NCBI GenBank assembly: GCA_023079485.1
Contig: CM041092.1
Location: 7,019,127 to 7,083,126, forward strand
Length of the DNA: 64,000 bases
Direction of reading: 5' to 3'
DNA from: Archilochus colubris
Lineage: Eukaryota; Chordata; Aves; Apodiformes; Trochilidae
Below the pieces are notes generated by a model, which worked only from the letters and a program-made list of their open reading frames with translations, ran no database searches and was not told the DNA's origin. Position numbers and translations under genes: made by a program. Shown in pieces: positions 1 through 14,100 of the stretch; position 1 is the stretch's first letter, and each line of letters begins with the position of its first letter.

Positions 1-1374
1 CATTTATATACACATAGCATGTATGTGTATATGCATTTACTAACATGTAATAACATGTATTATGTTATTTATTTGCATGCATATATTTGTAAAAAAGAAT
101 CAATAAAACATGCCAGTAGTTTTGTTCTCTTCAAGGTTTCTCAGAAATCCTTCCACAGTTCCCTCTTCTCCTTGTCTGTCATTCACAGTTCTTCAACCAT
201 GATTTTTCTCCATTTTTTTTCTGCAGTGAGGTTTTTGAAAAAATTTACTATTTATTTCATGGTCATGTAACATGTGTTAAAGCCTAACCAGGAACTTCCT
301 GTTCTTTAAATGAAAAATTCCAGAACTCCCAATGAGTCACATACTTGTGCACTGTGACTACTAAAGCAGAAAAGTGAAGGGGTAAAGTAAAAATAGGAAG
401 TGAGAAAAAAGGATGAAAAGGTTGTGATGGTTTTATGATAATAAAATACTAGTAGATAATTGTGTGAATGAGAATAGTAAAACCTTACTAACTCATGTTG
501 CTATTGCAGAGTTCTGCTAAAAGAGAAGCTAAGCACTGACCTGTCTGAAACATAACTATTTTTTGTAAAGGTAATTAGATATTTGAATGGAAAATATTTT
601 TCCTTTTTTTCTTCATAATAAATGAAATTATATTTTTTATTATAAAAGTTTAAGGACAATCCTTCAAAAGTGTATATAGATTTATACTTAATTACTGCAC
701 TTCTAGTTGTTAATTTCTTTTGATTTGTTTTTTTGATCCATTCTTTCAGAAACAAACAATGAATTTCAGAAATGCTGCTGTGTGGTATAAAGCAGGGCAG
801 TGTTCCTGCTGCCTGGTGACAGCAGCCAGGGTGACTTGTGATGAACACACAGTCCTGCTGCAAATCTGAAGAAAGACCAAAGAGGAAAACCAAGAGACAA
901 GTTTGTGAGTCCACTGATCATGTGGAAGATAAAGGGTGAGAAGGATCTTTTCTCCCTTCCTTTCTGTTTCCTTTATCTTAAAAAATAAAATGAAATGTTC
1001 AGCCAAAGTCTGTTCCTATATATGAAGAACAAAACCCCAATCCATAGGAAGGGAAAGGCAATGCTGCCAACAGCAAGACACTGATCTGCTTGAAACACAA
1101 ATATTCTTAGAAGGATGATTTTTCTCTCTGACTTTTCCCTAATTTCTTCCTCCCACATAATGCAACAGGGCATAAGACTGGGAAACTACATATGTCACAT
1201 GGATCTATAAAGAAGAGTGAGTAAGAACAGCCTTGGGTATGTACTTTCCCATTAAGAACAAGTTAAATGTAACAATTTCCCACTTCTGATTCTTCAAAAC
1301 CTGTTATGCAGATAGGGTACATTTTAAGAATGCCCTTCTTGCCAACTGTTATTAGTAATAACTCACACATTATT

Positions 1375-1447
1375 TTGCCTTTAAATATATAAATATTTTA
1401 AATATTTAAAAATATACTTAAATAAATATATATATTTATAAATATGC
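1375..1447 (+). repeat. Extreme A/T-rich tract
   Basis: About 70 bases almost wholly A and T, with nested TAAATAT-type units. Confidence 0.85.
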
Positions 1448-3069
1448 TATAATAAAATCTAACAAATCAATCATCATACCACTATCTGTTAGGCATTGAT
1501 GGGTATTTACTGATACAAGCAAAATGCTGGCATCTCTCACAGCACCTCACAAAAAAAGAAACAGCAAACAGCATAACTTGAATCTTGTCTCTTCTTTCAG
1601 GGATTAGGGGAAGTATTGGAATAACATGAGAAGAACTTGCAGGAAGAAGAACAAAGAAAAGACTTATGCCAAAACAGGGCCCAAGATGACACGACAGGCT
1701 TCAAACATTCCCTTTTAACTGAAATGCTCTTGTAATTAAAGCCAATTTTGATAATGGAGAGCATTATGGGTTTCACTCACATTTTGTTCATTCCTTATTT
1801 TTCAGTTAGGCTGAGACAGGACTCTCTTTACTCTTAGTACTGTTAAAAATCCCAAACAAAAACCCAAATCTTACAATAAACACATCCAAACCTTGACAAA
1901 TGTTGCTGTTGACAGCTTGCCTCTAAGGATAACCTTCAGAAATGTAGCAAAATTCTTTAAAGCCTTCTATTTGTAATCCCTAACTCACTTAAGACTGATG
2001 TAGTTATCAGAGGTAAGTATGCAAGATGTTTCTTACAGTCTCTGCAGCTTATATCCTTCCTGACCTCCAGCAAGATGTCCCCAGACTTGTGCACTGTACC
2101 ACGGGATGAATGTCACTGCTTTCAGGCTATGGGCTGATTATTTTTTTCTGTATGCAGCAGACATGACAGAAGTTATCTCTGTACTCCTCCCTCCATTATT
2201 TGTCATATTCATATCAGAGTTTTGCCCCACTGAATGATGTGGGAAGACAGAATGTTGTCTGTAAACAATTCACAATTCTCTTTAGCTACAATAACCCAGT
2301 TAGTTTATACAGTTTCAGTGGGTAGTCTAAGCTAGCCTCAGGAACTTGCTCAGCTATGCAGCAGAACTGGGAATATGGTGATTTCTAGAAAAAAAAAATA
2401 CAAGTGGTATTTGGCATCTTTTTTTGTTTTTAATTGGCCTTGCAAGATGTGGAAAAGAACCCATGACACCATGACTTTATAAAATCATGATGGCAGGTAG
2501 CTATTCCAGTCCCACCCAAAGGCAGAAGAGTCTTCTCTGTGCCTCAGTTCCATTTCAACCTGCTTGGTTTAAAATGAAACAATTTATTTGCAGCTTATGT
2601 TCCCCCCAAACACCTCAATCTGGGAACCAAAATGCTCTCCCTTTCCTACTGTGATTCTGTAACAACCGATCAGACCCAACAGTGAGCCATGTATTCTTTG
2701 GAGATTATGCTTTTTGTTAATTAGAACTGTTTAATATAAAGAAAAGTAGCAGGATAAACAGATTAACTGAACTCAGTACAAGTACACGCCATGGTGGGTG
2801 GCAGATGAAAAGAACACTGAACAGAGAAAAAAAAAGGAAACATGAAATAAGCAGATTACACAGACATAACATTAGTTCAAGCTTTTTGTTGATCACAAGA
2901 ACTGGATTTTATCACTCCAGATAAATCATCCACATTGTCACCAATTCAAAAGCTATCTGCAGTGATTATGCTTTATGTACCAGTGCATGTGGGCATGACT
3001 GCAGTTACAGTCTGCTAGTCAGAGTTTTAATGGGCTTGATGTTACAAGCATACAGTGAGCATTTTAATA

Positions 3070-3480
3070 TGGCCAGGTATCAAGTCATACATCTTGGAAG
3101 ACGTGAGACAGGCAATGCTTATAGCAATGGAGAAGTGACTTGAAAAGCAGCAGCTCTAAAAAATGACACAAGGGTCTTGGCTGAGAATTCATCTTAACAC
3201 AGGGTCCTAATGGGAAAAAGAGGATATGTGTGACAGTGCATATACTCTTTCATTTGGTACTGGTATGGCCCATGTGCCCTCTGCTAACATTCACATTTCA
3301 AGAGAAACATGAACAATCTTGAAAAGGTTCAGAGAAAACAGAAATGTGATAAGAGCTAAGGATTAGCAAGCACAAAACTCTTGGTGGTTCAGTATATACA
3401 GGTTTTTCAGGAGGCAACCACAGGCTAACTTCAACCTCAACCAATATATCTTAACAGGGTAACAGAACAGAAACACCATC
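3070..3480 (+). mobile_element. Ancient, highly degraded CR1/L3-like LINE fragment
   Basis: Several short blocks occur in the order and spacing of the CR1 ORF2 C-terminus. CAAGTCATACATCTTGGAAG matches the KCxVLHLG segment. AGCAGCTCT followed by AAGGGTCTTGGCTGA matches the EKDLGVLVD segment. TTCAAGAGAAACATGAACAA and CTTGAAAAGGTTCAGAGAAA, then TGTGATAAGAG, match FKKDMDxLERVQRRxxKMIRG. GAGGCAACCACAGGCTAAC and CAATATATCTTAACAGGGTA match [16 protein letters not shown]. No frame is open through it. The boundaries are approximate. It is much older than the other copies, possibly pre-avian. Confidence 0.55.
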
Positions 3481-5199
3481 AGTCCACTAGAATGCTACTG
3501 CTACAAAGTCTGGAAACTACCATTTGGAAATCTGTACCAGAAATCATGGAAACTTTTAAGGGAGAAGGCAACTACCTGAGGATTTACCATAGAAGTTGTA
3601 AAGTTTCCATTGTGTGCTATTTAAAAACCAAGATAGAATGTTCTTTTCCAAAAAAACGTGGTTTTGTCTTAATCAGCCCATGAATATCCTATGATACAGA
3701 ATCTCAGATTAGGCAATAAGAAATCTACCCTCTGGGCATATAAACTATTAATGCATATTTCTGAAATCATGCAGAATGAATAAACCAGAAGATAGATATG
3801 TCAGTGAAAAAAAAAGCCCTGGTGACTAAGCAACTATCTTGTTCCCTAAATCCAACTATTATTCAACAGGTTGTTCTGTTGATATGCACTACAAATCTGG
3901 TCAGAAACTATAGATTACATGTAACTGTTCCTGAGAGACTGATAACGATAGCAGGAATGAAAGGATCCCAGCTGTTCTCCAAAATCCTGAGATAGGGGCA
4001 TACTAAGTCTTTCTATACCATGAGCCAGATAACGTGAATGTCACAGTATTTACTGTGATGTGAAGCAAAATAATCCATTTAAGGCACAGATTACATAGTT
4101 CAGTGCAGTAACTTCAAACATCACGACTGAAAATGCAGAGCAAATGCACTGAAATGTATGTATTTTTCTCAGCACAACAGCAAAGAATCATTGAGCTCTT
4201 TCTGTTGCCATAAACACTGGCAACATTCTCCCATTTCTCCTGAGTTTTTGTTTTGTGTTGTCTCAGAGACCATTTTTCAAGACCATTGTACTCTGTACAA
4301 TCACAGTCACCGTTGTTTCTGTGGTCAGAAAACTGCACAAGGCAGATATTCTGATGCCAGGGAAAAGGAAAGAAAATGTGAGTCACATCGTTTGGTCCTG
4401 TGTATGGCACAGCATGCACCAAATGCTTCCCTTTTCAGTTGTCAAGAGGCTGAAAATAAAGTCTTTTTAGGGAGGAAGGGAGACACAGAGAATATATGGT
4501 CACACAGAACTAGAGGTAATTTGGAAGAAACACATTTAATAGTAAGCAATGGCTTTTCTTTGAGAACGATATGAGACACATACTTCCAGGTGTGGTAGCC
4601 CAGGAGGAGCTACAGAAAAGGAGTGGACAAAAAGGAGAGACCACCATGAGTTTAACAAATATATTAACTTGGTGAAAATATGACCAAAGCTCGGTGTTGT
4701 TATTCTGCAGCTCCCATCTGCAGATGGGAGACAATGCGGTAATAGCAATATTTAAATAACAAAACTCTGATATTAATACAGGGAGATAAAAACACTTCTA
4801 GGGTCTTTAGTGAAACAATTTCTAGTTCTAAATGCAGAACACTTTTTTAGCTGTAGATACAAGAAAAAATAATTGAAAGACACATTAGCTTATGACTGAC
4901 TGAAGTTCACAAAGCCTGTGACACCTTCAATTTCCCATTAATTTTAAAAGTTTCTGCATTTTCTAAATCATTGTGATATCAAGACTATAAAAAGTTTATT
5001 CTATTAGAAAGGTGTGCACAACAATCTAGAGAGAAGTTTCCTCATCAGAAAAAAAATGTTAAATTGAATTATTTAAATCTGCTTATTTTCAAAAAAGAAT
5101 ATTAAATTTAAAGATAAGGGATAATTTTAAGTTTAGAATTATGCTTCGTGATATTGGTCAAAACAAATTTGCTCAGGTATATGATTATAGTAAACTCAC

Positions 5200-5333
5200 C
5201 TTCCAGAAATTATCTACTTTGCCATAAACCAGAGATTGATTCTGCCTTTTGATGTCATTAATATGTTTAATGTCACTGGAATTCAGATGCTGCTCTACCA
5301 CAAATCCAAGGAAGCTGTTATCCGGAGTGTGAG
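5200..5333 (-). CDS. MGAT5: MGAT5 coding exon 10: [15 protein letters not shown] to VDNFWK
   Basis: The 134-nt exon completes P416 and encodes through K460, ending in phase 0. It covers [15 protein letters not shown], sequons N433-S-S and N447-Q-S (both also sequons in the human enzyme), and [12 protein letters not shown]. This is the last MGAT5 exon in the window. The next segment expected in the family, starting near NKKIYLD, was looked for on the minus strand in 1-5199 and not found. The acceptor is TGTTTCTTACAG at 5335-5334 and the donor is AAG|GTGAGT at 5199-5198. Confidence 0.95.
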
Positions 5334-8152
5334 CTGTAAGAAACAGAGCATCAATGTTACACAAGTATGGACACACCATTTATCAGATCACTTCAGATTC
5401 ACACTGAAATACACTTGCTTGCTTCATTATTGAGAACAGTCCTTATTAATTTTAAGTCCTGCTGCACATGTCTATTGAAGTAAGCAGTGATTTTCTAGCT
5501 CGTTTCTGGCAATAATATTTCAGTAGCTGGATGGAGGCCAACAGTACTGATTTTCTGTTTGCTAAGGTTTATGTTATTATTAGAGATAAGAAAACCAGAA
5601 GAAATCCAGCTTGAAAAATCTTAGAGATGCAATACAAATGATTTGGAAAAACCCTGGATTTATGCCTGTTAACAAAGCTGTACGTTGCTTAACGTCATGA
5701 ATACATTTTAGAAGTTCTCTTGGGTTCTCCTCCTATCTTGGAAATGCTAACACAAACCATCCAACTCACTGCATGTTATGTAGCCATGCTAATTAGTAGC
5801 CTACAAAGTCACAGTATGCTGATCAGAACATGAATTTCACTGCCTAATCCTTTCAGATGTGTCATAAAATATTTAGCGTTGACAACTGAAGTTAGCAAAA
5901 CTGTTGTACTAATCCAGTGCCCAGACAAATAAAGTACATGCAAAGGATTAACAATTTACTCTTAGTTTTCTGTACTGTCTTTCAGCCTCTTTTAGTCTTT
6001 TTTTTTTCCCAGCAGTGACATCCAGCAATACTAGCCACAATTCTCCTTCTATAAAGACCCAGACCTACAGGATCATTAAAACTATCTTCTTACTAAGCTC
6101 ACTTTGCAAAGTTAAAAAAGCCCAAGATAAAACAAAACAAAACAAAACAAAACTCAAACCCCAAGACAAAGCCCCAGGCACTTGTGATACACACAATGCT
6201 AAACCTACGGTCAGAGTTTTTAAAAAAACTTAAATAAATTCTACTGCCATTATGAGGTTTTGCTTTTTGATTCCTGAAAATCAGCCAACTGGGTAATGCA
6301 GTACAACAGAGAAATCACACACAGTGTACAATTCCCTCTGCCATTATATTTAGTCTTTCAAATGACAATTACTCTTTTTCATAGAAAAATGCCCCAGCAA
6401 CAGCTAGGCACTCACTTAGACCCAAGGACATTTTACAACTTACCACAGCAAATAACATGCTGCAAGTATGCCTGAAAAGGAGCATTTTTCCATCCTTTCA
6501 GATTTTTGGATGAGGGATTGCATTCAAAGGAAAGGCAGGACAGTACACACTCAAAAGTGTTAAAGTTAGCACTTAGATCTGGTGTTGTTCAGTGCCTCAG
6601 ACATCACTGACAGGAAGCACTCCGATGGATTTCTAGGCAAGATCATGCATTCCTAAAAGCATCATTGCTGTTTCTTTGCATAAAAGAATTAAAAAAACAT
6701 AGAGGGGGGCAAAACCCCTCATGCTTCTTTAAAGCTCAGAAAACAGCCAAGCATTTGGTAACATGTCACAGGTTTGAATTTAGCTTGCTGGTTGCTGAGT
6801 AATGATTTTTTGCCCTTATAATCAGAGTTCTCAAAATATATTAGGATCTGGGGATGCTGGGAAGATGTCCTGGGCTCCAATCTGTCATAAAATCTTCAGT
6901 GATGCTTAACATACACTTTTAATCACAACCCCATAACCATAGTGCTATCCCTGAAGCAGAGAACCAAAACTTTAAATATTGCATCACAATTCTTCTGCAT
7001 CTAGTACTAAAAGAAGTAACTCCCTTAAATAATGTACAGCACTCCAGTTACTCATGCTTCAGAATGAGTTTGCTTGTGAACTCTTTACCACTTTTCCTGC
7101 AAAGGAAAACCAGCAGTCACTTTGAGTCATAAAAATTGGAAATAGTTACTTATTGGAATTCCAATACACTCCTGAAACTTTTCTGAAACTTCATTATGAA
7201 GTTATTTCTCTGAAGAAAAGACTATAGGAGTAGTCTATACTGCCACAACAGAGATGTTCTCTGTAGAGAAGATTCAGTTTGTTCCAGGCTTCATCGAGTG
7301 GGACTGAGGAGTGCACGCACAGCTGCACCACAAGCATTCATGCAATTATTTTCTTCAAGTGTGTCATCACCCCTGGTGCTATCTTCAGCAGGACCTCACA
7401 CACCAATTTTCTTACAGTTGGACTACTTAATTGCAGCACGATTGAGCTTTCAACTCCTTTTCCATTTAGAACAGAAACCAATAAATATTAGCAGATCATG
7501 GGGATACAGAACAAGCTCTGCTTACTAATCTCCAGACACAGACTCTGCAACTACTTCCAAGTCACATTTCTCCACCATGTGTTTTGTTACTTGCTTCAAA
7601 ACAACTGTGAATGCAGTCTTTTATGTTTTGAACAACCTTCACTTATATTTCTCTGGAAAAACTGGCACAGCAAATGTTGACAGACAAAATATGCCTCTCC
7701 CAAGAATTTTACAGGGCAACTGAAATCAAAAGCGTGTCAACCATAGAGCAGCATGTATAATTCTGCTATGAAAAGCAGAGAAGTTTGAAAGAGTTGACTA
7801 TAAATTCTGATGAGAGGGAACAGTGCCTGGCCTGGCCTTAGTCTCAGACAGGGACCACTACCAAACTTTAGAGGTCAGGGAGGTCACCATCAAGCGTTTT
7901 TACCCAGGTCCAGGCTGAGAAGTTGCTGCCCACAACAGCATGCATTTTCTTCTTTCCTAAGCCTCACTTACCCTCAATCCATCTGGCAGTGATGAAACTT
8001 TCTGCACCTTTCAGTGATAACAAACTTGAACCACTAAACATCATGCATCAGAGAAAGATCCATTGATTCTAGAACCTAGTGCCATAAAGTCAAAACAAGG
8101 GCTGGAGCAGATCATCGTAATCATTTAATCTGCTCAAGTTTATGCAGAGTTA

Positions 8153-8183
<31 letters not shown>

Positions 8184-11100
8184 TTTTTTTTCCCCTGTTC
8201 TGTTTCTTTTTTAGGTTGATTTAGGTTTTTATAGAGTATTTGATGATTCTTCAAAGATCTATAGTAATGCTGAAGTATACTGCTTGTTTTTCAATAGCTC
8301 TGTACACTGTTGGCAAAATTGTATGGATTGGTTCCCCTCAGGATGAATGCTCACAATATGTACATGAGCTAGGTGAAAATTTTGAGAAATGCACAAAAAG
8401 TAGAGACAAATAGAATTTTTGCTGACTGCCACTTAATTAATCTTGAATAGAAAAGAACAGCAAAGGAATTGTGCTGCTGAGCTCTTGAGGGAAAAAAAGA
8501 AGAAATACAACAGTCAGAAATTTCAGTTTAACACGATGAAAAGTGAGAGTGTCCTTCATAAAAATGCAATCTAGCAAGTTCCTCAAAAACTTATGGCTCC
8601 ATGGCAGGATTTGAGGAGCAACACAAACAAAACAAAACTCACTGACATTGGAAGGAAAAGCCAGTCACCCCTTTCCACAGTTACCCTGAGAATATAGTTC
8701 CCTACTATAATTTGTATTAAGTTGATATAATTATTTTCTGATCTTTGGATAATAGCATGACAGAGGTTTTGCATAACCTACAGACCCTGACATGATTCTG
8801 CCCATTTAGCAGCTGTATTTTATTAAGGCATGAGCTCGTTTTTTACAATAACAAACATTTTTCTCAGTGACAGCATTCCTTTTTCAAACTCTGGATTATT
8901 CATAAACACAGGGATACTCACGGAACATTGTATAAAACTGCTGTGGATTAAGGTTCCACTTTCCCCATGGTGTCTTGTGGCCTTTAGACTGGGCATAATG
9001 GGCATGGTTAAACTCTGGTTCAGTTCCAAAGGAATCCAGAACTCTTAGCATACACCTAAAAGAAAAAACAAATAATGTAGGTACATATGCATATATGTAT
9101 ATATAAGCTTGTGTATATATATACATAGTTAGGATAATTAAGATGTGTTTTGTTTTTGTTTGCAACTGTAGATGATTTGCAAACTAAAGGTACATTTTAA
9201 TTTCAAACATTTCTGTTTATCTGATATTCATAAAGACATTATGATCAGCAAATTCCAGGATGTATCAGGCATTCAACTAGCAACCCTGGAGCTTATTTTG
9301 GGTTTCTTTGTTCCTCCAGAATGAAGTTATGCTTTAACATCCAAGTGGATCTTATGGGAATGCTGCTGTGGTCACTTACATTCCTGGGGCTCTGAAGCAG
9401 AATGTAGGCAGAAGAGGAGAGGATTCTTCATCTATTTTCTGAAGTTCTCATCCATTACTAAAAATCAATGTTACAGCCAAGGGCCACACGCCAAGAAGAT
9501 GAGAGCAGAGAAGTACTTTGTCTTTGGACAATTGCATTTAATCTCCATGTTCTGACTTTTGGGTCAACTAGATCTACTGGAGTAGCACTGGATAGTTTAA
9601 TTTGCTGAACACTTACAGTCAGACAGACCATTTATTTGTTTATGAAACATTCTGTCACAGACTCTAAAGAAACAATAAAAAACCAAAATGTCTACAACTG
9701 AGAGAAACCTTGGCACTGGATTACAGAGTCTGAGATGACAGAAATGCTCAATCTTTTATTTAAACTCCCCTTAATTCCTTAAAATGATAAAAAAGTACTT
9801 CATTTAGGAGTGGCTCCTTGCAAAAAAGGGTTCATGGTATATCAAAGGCAGAAAAAGTCTAAGCATGAAGAAGAGGGCACACATTCTAGTTGACAGATTT
9901 TATGTTTCCAACCTGCACCCTATCATACCTTTAATATGGCTTGGACAGGACCTTTATGGCCACCATATTGACCACTGGCTCCCCTGCAAACTCATTGGAT
10001 TATATGGCTCTAAAACTTCTGATCCAACCATTTTTGAGCCCTCCACAAACAACATTTTCAGAAAAGACATCTATAGAATGTGTTATCACTTTGTGTGCCA
10101 CTGTGATAAGAAGGCATGAACTCTTTACCACCTGGCTTGTATGTGCTAAGGGACAGACACAACCTCACGGGTGGAAGAGAAGGGACAAAAGCTACAAAAG
10201 TTACTCTTAAAAATGGCTGAAATTCCCAGTCTTCAATAATTCCCATGCTCCAAGCCCATCTTCACTATTTGTAGTACAACAACAGGATTTCTGGCTTTAA
10301 AATATGTAAGAATTTAGCTCCAAGAAGGCAAAAGAACTTAACTCCAAATATTTGTCAGTTTTAAAAGATGAAAGACTTTAGTCCCAAAAATATATTTACG
10401 TATTTCTTATCTGTTACACTTTTTCCTTAAGTATCCATCAAGTTGGAAACAGAAAATAAAAGCAGCAACTTTTAAACTTTCATGTGAAATGCCACCTTTG
10501 TATTTGAAAGTACAAACAGAGCAAATTTACTTATTTTTTGTTCTTAATCTTCACAGAGATCTTGAAAGGAAAAAGAAAGTCAAAATATACAACACATTAT
10601 GATTCACCAAACAAAGAAGCTGACAGATCAGTTTCTGTGCAGTGTTTTATGTCAACTGTTCTCAATGAAAATATTTTACAACAGTGGCAATTATCTTTGC
10701 ATCATACAAAACACTCCAGCAGGACCAAAACAACTTCTGCAAGGATGAATCATTCAGTAATAAAAGCCCTCTTAATTCTTGGCAGGTCTTAAAACAAAAT
10801 TCTTATCAAATATACAGCTTTAAGCCAGGTACTTGAGTACAGGGCAATGCAAAATAGGTGAAAGCTACTGAAAAACAGGAACACTTTTGGAATTTGTCAA
10901 ATTATGTGTTTAAGAAGCACTAAATTGCATCCTATCATCTCAAAGTACTTTGTTTCATCTCTTTTCTCTCTCCTGAGACATAAAGTGTGTAGCACTGAGT
11001 GCTCACAGGGACAGGTGTAACTACGTCCAGTCTCTGAAGCAGGACAGGAAATGGGATGGAAGAGAAAATATGCTAAACCAGGAAGCAGGGAAAACAAAAT

Positions 11101-14100
11101 ATATTTCTATGATCCATAAGGAAATCAGAACGCCAAAAGAAGAACAGAGTAGAAAGTAGAAGTGTGTGCAGAGATGGTATGAGAGATAAAAGGTTCAAGC
11201 AGTGAACCTAAGCCCAAAGCAGAGCAGAAAAGAACTGGTAAAGATTTAAAATTCAGAACTGAATGTAGTGAATGTCCAGTCACTGAGCTGATACTTTACC
11301 ATACATAGGAGTGCCTCAATTATCTGACCAAATACTAATCTCCATTTGATATACTTAGTGCTTTAAATGTCTTTCAGCCAAGCTATTTTTAAACAAAATT
11401 CTGATTTTACACATAATGTTTCAGCAATTCTAAAGTGAAACAATTGATTTAAAAAACAGCAAACCAGTGTTTTTTTAAAGGAGGGATGTATTTTGAATTT
11501 TTAAAAAATTGTTAATTTAGTGTGATTTTAACTTTAGGTTTTCCTTCAGCTGCCCCTTCCTTCCTGAAGTGTCACCTAACTTTAGCAGGTAGCTGCAGAG
11601 AATTAGAGCATGCCTTGAAATTGGTGTCAGACTAATAACTAATTAAAATGAGGATTTGTGGGTAGTAAACTGCTTATAGAAACACCTGTATTAAAGCCTT
11701 CTCTTAAGATAATAGAAGTGACAGTTTTTGGGCTTACACAAAAACATTAGATAAAAGCAACCCAGGATTATGATAATTTTTTAAATTGACTGTTTTTCTT
11801 AGATACTGGGAAAAGGCACAACTTTAACTGGGCTGTCCTAGTGGAAGTATTTCTACACATTTATACATGTCCTTCTCCCACTTGAGGTTATAATTTTAGT
11901 CTTAATATACTTCATCTTTGTCTACATGAGCAATGCTGTCCAGCAGCACCCATCATTGTCAGCAACTAGTGCTTATGCCAGCATAAACTGTTAAATAAAT
12001 GTGCCAGAGGCTGCAGATATCTTCCTGGGAGCAAGGTGGTCAAACCCCAAGCATTTCTGGTTGGAAGCTGTGTAGGTACACTGACCTCAGGCACAGCAGT
12101 GTCTGTTTGGGCTGATGTCCAGACAGCTCAGCTCACAAGCAGCTCCTCTCTGCCTATGCAATCCTTGCAGGTGCATGCATTAACCTTCAGACCACTCAGT
12201 ACTTGCATTAAAAATGTAAAAAGTTAGTCAGAAACTAATCCTCCTGAAACAAATGTATTCTAGAGAACATGTCAGAAGCAGGAAAGTTGCTCATTTTTCA
12301 GGATAGCAGTCATGTTAATTTATTTCAAGAATAAAGCCAGTTGGATTTATGGCATATGGGAATGAGTCATAGCTAGAGAGAGTGTAGAAAAATGAAAAAA
12401 ATACCAGATTCTTAGCACCTGCATCCTTCACACAGCACATAAGAAAGGCAATGAGCTGCACTCCACAAACTATATTAAGCTACTCATTTTTAGGTTGTTC
12501 ACTGCACGTATACTGCATTCAAATATTCAGACTTCAGAACTAAACAATACAGCATGTCCAGGCATTCTTCTGCTTGCAAATAAAGTGCACTCAAAAATGA
12601 GATCTGTTTTGCTACATTCATGCTATATACAGCACCAATTATACCCCAGATAAAACATGTACTACACCAAGAGTAATTGCTGCTACAGATCTCAGATGTA
12701 CAAAGCAGTATTTCAGTTGTTCAGAAAAAGTCACCCCTCAGAGCAGCAGGGTCATTCTTTTGAGCCACAAGTTCTAGAAACCTGGTTTGCAATTACCAGA
12801 AGTTTCCTCAGGGCTCAAGTTCAAAATTATACAGCACTCTGGGTAAAAAAATACTGTTCTGAAGGCAGAGGTTTATTCTACCACTCTATTCCTATCTGCA
12901 GTGAATAAACAAAATCCAATTTATTTCTATTTGAGCTTGGTCTGCATAAGCCAGACTGAGATGACCCTCATGTGTCTGCTGAAAAACTACATGGCACAAA
13001 GCAAAACACTTCTTTCAGAACAAAGAATTATTCCTACTGACCTTAAATACAACTGACTGAGAAAGTAAAGTTTGTAAAGGTCAAGGAATATAAGACAGCT
13101 ATATTTGTGATAATGTTTATTTTACTGGAACCAATATTAAAAAAGCATATGATTATGTTTTTTATTTGACTTATTAGTTTTGCCTTAAAAATAATTTGAT
13201 GATAAAATTTGAGGTAACTCATGATGCTGGCAGGAAAAAAATACTGCAAGAGGATTTTCAAATAGAAAATATCATGCATGAAGCTATAGATTAATTGTGT
13301 TCAAATAAAATCTAGTAGTCTTTGCTGGACTCTGGACTCTTTTTTTGTTCCCTGAACTTGAGAAACAGTATCAAGTTTAATGAAAGGTCTACAAACCTAA
13401 ACTATAAATAAGAAATTATCCAAAACATTAAATTAATTTTGAAGAAAAGGAAATGGAAGGAAAACGTGTATTTAAGATATTCTAGAGGCAGGCAGAGAGC
13501 GGGAGGAATTAATTTACCCCCCAGAACCATATTAGAATGAGCAGTAATGGGTAGCAAGAAATCAGGCAAAAGATCAGGAAGTCAAGAAAAACACTTTAAA
13601 GAAAACCTTAACAATATAAAACAATGACTGGGTCATCTTTTGCAGTCTTCAGCAGAAGATTAAGGAAAAATCTCTAAAGAAAGACAAAACCATCTGATCT
13701 ACTTTGCAGCAAGGCTATGGACCAGAGAGGTCCCCTTCCAGCCCATGAAATCCAATACTGTACAAGAGAGGCATTAAGTAATTTTCTTCTTCAAGAGCCT
13801 AACAAAAGATCCTATACTACTGAAGTGATATAAGGTATTTATTTAAATTTAATTCCACTCTCCTAAACCAGAAAGAATCAGTCATTATAACAAATCAGCA
13901 ATCAATGAAAAACAGATTCACAATTTATCATTTAATGACTCTTGAAGAGCTAATCTAATAATGCCAATGTTATGGTGCATTTTCCTATTTCAGTTACTGA
14001 ATATACCAGTAGGAAATTGAAAGCAAAAGAGAAGACACATTTTTAATTTATAAGTATGGTTTTATATCCTGACCACAATACTGTGTATACTATCACCCAG

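Larger units (their letters stand above)
1..5199 (-). other. MGAT5 intron after coding exon 10 (incomplete)
   Basis: No exon could be recognised. The stretch contains an extreme A/T tract at about 1375-1447, an old CR1-like remnant at about 3070-3480, and otherwise unique AT-rich sequence. The ORFs of up to about 140 codons here have no recognisable similarity and overlap in both strands. Confidence 0.85.
5334..8921 (-). other. MGAT5 intron between coding exons 9 and 10
   Basis: The intron is 3,588 nt long. It contains (AAAAC)5 at 6129-6153 and a run of 25 T at 8167-8191. A slightly more GC-rich patch at about 7800-7990 has no recognisable content. Confidence 0.9.

Noticed and set aside
4158..4574. 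138-codon plus-strand ORF in the intron after exon 10
   Set aside because: Both strands and a second plus frame are open in the same place, with no motif and no splice context. It was judged chance.
1..5199. Search for MGAT5 coding exon 11
   Set aside because: No minus-strand segment matching the expected next residues after FWK was found, so the exon must lie outside the window.
8167..8220. Poly-T plus pyrimidine tract ending in TTTTTTAG, looking like a plus-strand splice acceptor
   Set aside because: It is antisense to the only gene seen and no plausible exon follows it. It is a low-complexity tract.
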